A stretch of DNA of 7,887 nucleotides from positions 1 through 7,887 of the forward strand of contig JAGVPN010000391.1 of NCBI GenBank assembly GCA_020052215.1, read 5' to 3'. A program made the position numbers and the translations under genes. Below the pieces are notes generated by a model. The model saw only the letters and a list, made by a program, of their open reading frames with translations. It ran no database searches and was not told the origin of the DNA. Shown one piece after another: positions 6,617 to 7,887 of the stretch (position 1 is the stretch's first letter; each line of letters starts with the position of its first letter). This stretch comes from Syntrophobacterales bacterium (GTDB lineage: Bacteria; Desulfobacterota; Desulfobaccia; Desulfobaccales; 0-14-0-80-60-11).

Positions 6617-7243
6617 ATGGGAATTTTGGATTTTATCTTTAAGCCAAAACCACCCCCCGAAGAGGCGACCTACGAAATTGTCGAGAGACACCTGTCCATC
6701 GATTCTCTCCGGTACAAGGTGCGGGTTAAAAAGGGGGGGCGGGAATTCTACGCCGAGGAACTCTTTCAGGGATCTCAGAACCCCGAGGACCTGAAGTTTA
6801 GCCGCTTCTTTGTGCTGGAGGAGAAACCGGTCTTACCGCACTTCGCCCCCTCTTTACCGGACGCGCTGGATTGGTTCAACGGCCGGAAATACCCCAAAGA
6901 CGGATACAACACCATCTGGTGGGGCGACCGGTTCACTTATGAGTGCACCATCTGTCAGGCCAAGCGGGTAGTGCCCTTGAAGGTCACCCAGGTGGAGCGT
7001 CTGACGGTGGCGTCGGCCGTCCCCGCGCACCGGGAAATCGTCGGCTGGAGAGTGGCTGAGGTGGAAACGGAGCTGACCGGCAAAGGGATTCCCACCAAAA
7101 GAGTAGATGGCTATAAAACTTTGCCGGTGGTCAAATGGCACAACTTCCCCAACCGGTACCTGTGCAGTGATTGCGCCCGGAAGTTGGCCGAAGTGGGGCG
7201 GGGATCGGAAGTGGCCGATGCCTTTATCTTTGAGATGAAGTGA
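6617..7243 (+). CDS. Uncharacterised 208-residue protein with two CxxC pairs
   Basis: I do not recognise this family. The protein begins MGILDFIFKPKPPPEE, with a short hydrophobic stretch followed by a proline-lysine segment. A predicted-mixed region (about 18-105) includes the aromatic cluster NTIWWGDRFTYEC. Two cysteine pairs follow, CTIC (Cys110, Cys113) and CSDC (Cys183, Cys186), 69 residues apart, with LCSDCARKL looking like the second knuckle of a zinc ribbon. The likely reading is a four-cysteine zinc site with a long insert rich in V, E and T (inference). There are no catalytic motifs, signal peptide or membrane helices. Codon use resembles that of its neighbours, and a good ribosome site precedes ATG 6617. 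It lies 110 bases after aconitase in the same direction, so read-through transcription is possible, although two hairpins intervene. Iron-sulfur or redox binding by the cysteines is an alternative. Confidence 0.8.
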   Translation: MGILDFIFKPKPPPEEATYEIVERHLSIDSLRYKVRVKKGGREFYAEELFQGSQNPEDLKFSRFFVLEEKPVLPHFAPSLPDALDWFNGRKYPKDGYNTIWWGDRFTYECTICQAKRVVPLKVTQVERLTVASAVPAHREIVGWRVAEVETELTGKGIPTKRVDGYKTLPVVKWHNFPNRYLCSDCARKLAEVGRGSEVADAFIFEMK

Positions 7244-7538
7244 GTCGGTCCGGGGACGCCTCCCCACTTTGGCGGCAGCCATGGCGGCGGGCCCGATTTG
7301 CCTTGACCCTGCCGGCATGAGGCATTTATCTATCATACGCCAGACTTGAGTTGGCCACCGGCAAATCAAGCCCAGATGAAATCCGGCCTTGAGGGCTGAA
7401 ATTTAACCTGCCGGTTGGGCGTGAGATACAGATATTATAACCATCTCAACTACCTAATTTTTATTCTTTAAGGTGCATATAGAGGGCAGATATCAGCAAA
7501 CTCCCACCTCATGAACGCAGTCGACTGGGCGGCACATC

Positions 7539-7656
7539 GCGTCCCCCCGGAGTCGAAAGCCTGCGGTTTGTGATGCTGCTTCTGATCGATCCTCCGCTTG
7601 CACATGCCCAGCTGACAGCCGGGCGGCCAGCGAGGTCCGACTCCGGAGGAAGACGC
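7539..7656. repeat. Spaced imperfect inverted repeat
   Basis: The left arm 7539-7555 (GCGTCCCCCCGGAGTCG) and right arm 7638-7656 share CCGGAGTCG (7547-7555) against CGACTCCGG (7638-7646), plus GCGTC against GACGC at the outer ends, with a two-base length difference. About 82 bases lie between the arms. It could be the base of a structured RNA, ends of a small decayed element, or chance in GC-rich DNA. Confidence 0.35.
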
Positions 7657-7789
7657 TGACGAAACGCAGCAGGTAACCAAGCAGCTCGCCAATGCATCCC
7701 AGGGCGATCCGGAGCTTCCGGATGAGGTCGAAGACGCTGTTCAGGCTGCCTTGATAGCAGAAACGGCTCTAACCGACAACGGCCCGTAA
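7570..7789 (+). pseudogene. Possible frameshifted remnant of a small acidic, perhaps exported protein
   Basis: One frame from GTG 7570 reads VMLLLIDPPLAHAQ, which resembles a short signal peptide with an AHA cleavage site, but runs into a stop at 7657-7659. The frame one base over is open from 7616 to TAA 7787-7789 and encodes an acidic, helix-prone segment (EEDADETQQVTKQL, then PELPDEVEDAVQAAL) with no start codon of its own. Joining the frames between about 7612 and 7640 would give a plausible small secreted protein. The signal segment is short and contains an Asp, the ribosome site is poor, and I recognise no family, so this is tentative. Confidence 0.25.
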
Positions 7790-7825
7790 TACCAAGTTGC
7801 CGTCAAACAAGTAATCATCCGAATT

Positions 7826-7853
7826 GTAGGGGCGGTTCGCGAACCGCCCCTAC
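7826..7853. repeat. Perfect 28-base REP-like palindrome
   Basis: GTAGGGGCGGTTCG (7826-7839) is followed directly by its exact reverse complement (7840-7853). The outer arms TAGGGGCG and CGCCCCTA are identical to those of the element at 6504-6530. Palindromes of this look recur in intergenic DNA of many bacteria. As RNA it would form a hairpin on either strand. There is no adjacent transposase gene. Confidence 0.85.
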
Positions 7854-7887
7854 GGGGGTTGCGACCATAAAGCCAGAATTACCTTTA

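Larger units (their letters stand above)
7244..7887. other. 644-base stretch without an intact gene
   Basis: Just after the stop codon, GGGGA (7252-7256) and TCCCC (7261-7265) form a small hairpin followed by ACTTT, a weak terminator candidate. Bases 7390-7500 are clearly more AT-rich than the genes (for example CTAATTTTTATTCTTTAA near 7454), with TATTATAAC as a possible -10 but no matching -35. From 7511 to 7789 there are short coding-like pieces broken by stops. The minus-strand open frames across 7468-7697 are cysteine- and arginine-rich with no family look. A perfect palindrome lies near the right end. Confidence 0.55.

Noticed and set aside
7539..7656. An integron attC site, because of the spaced inverted repeat.
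   Set aside because: No GTTRRRY/RYYYAAC core sites or integrase are present.
7468..7697. Two minus-strand open frames of 62 and 74 codons.
   Set aside because: Cysteine-, arginine- and serine-rich products with no family resemblance; more likely antisense noise over the possible plus-strand remnant.

Overview
The window is GC-rich and densely coding. It carries one gene on the minus strand at the left edge, then a divergent intergenic region, then four genes on the plus strand, and finally about 640 bases with no intact gene. The compact Aquifex-type aconitase, the soluble multi-PAS histidine kinase and the repeat families at the gene ends would fit an anaerobic bacterium of the Desulfobacterota (former Deltaproteobacteria) type. 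No marker gene is present, so this placement is an inference.

Layout. (1) Bases 1-2215, minus strand: a soluble GAF-PAS-PAS-PAS histidine kinase, cut by the left edge inside its ATP-binding domain. (2) Bases 2216-2608: a divergent control region with a good sigma-70-type promoter facing right (TTGCCA, 17-base spacer, TAATAT), a weaker extended -10 facing left, and a short heptamer direct repeat. (3) Bases 2609-3790: an FAD-dependent geranylgeranyl-reductase-family oxidoreductase. (4) Bases 3804-4514: a glycerophosphodiester phosphodiesterase, 13 bases downstream. (5) Bases 4587-6506: aconitate hydratase. (6) Bases 6617-7243: an unrecognised 208-residue protein with two CxxC pairs. (7) Bases 7244-7887: no intact gene, a locally AT-rich patch, a possible frameshifted remnant of a small protein, and a perfect 28-base palindrome.

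How the parts fit. Genes 3 to 6 point the same way with short gaps and could be one transcription unit from the promoter near 2500. The hairpins after the phosphodiesterase and after the aconitase may tune expression between cistrons. The reductase and the phosphodiesterase both plausibly act on lipids or isoprenoids and are the most tightly coupled pair. Aconitase is central carbon metabolism and has no obvious pathway link to them.

The most distinctive signals are non-coding. A triple GTGAGCA heptamer repeat folds into a long hairpin across the stop codon of the phosphodiesterase gene. A TAGGGGCG...CGCCCCTA palindrome family occurs twice, and one copy supplies the stop codon of the aconitase gene. 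I see no CRISPR array, no intact insertion sequence, no RNA gene and no convincing new multi-gene system.
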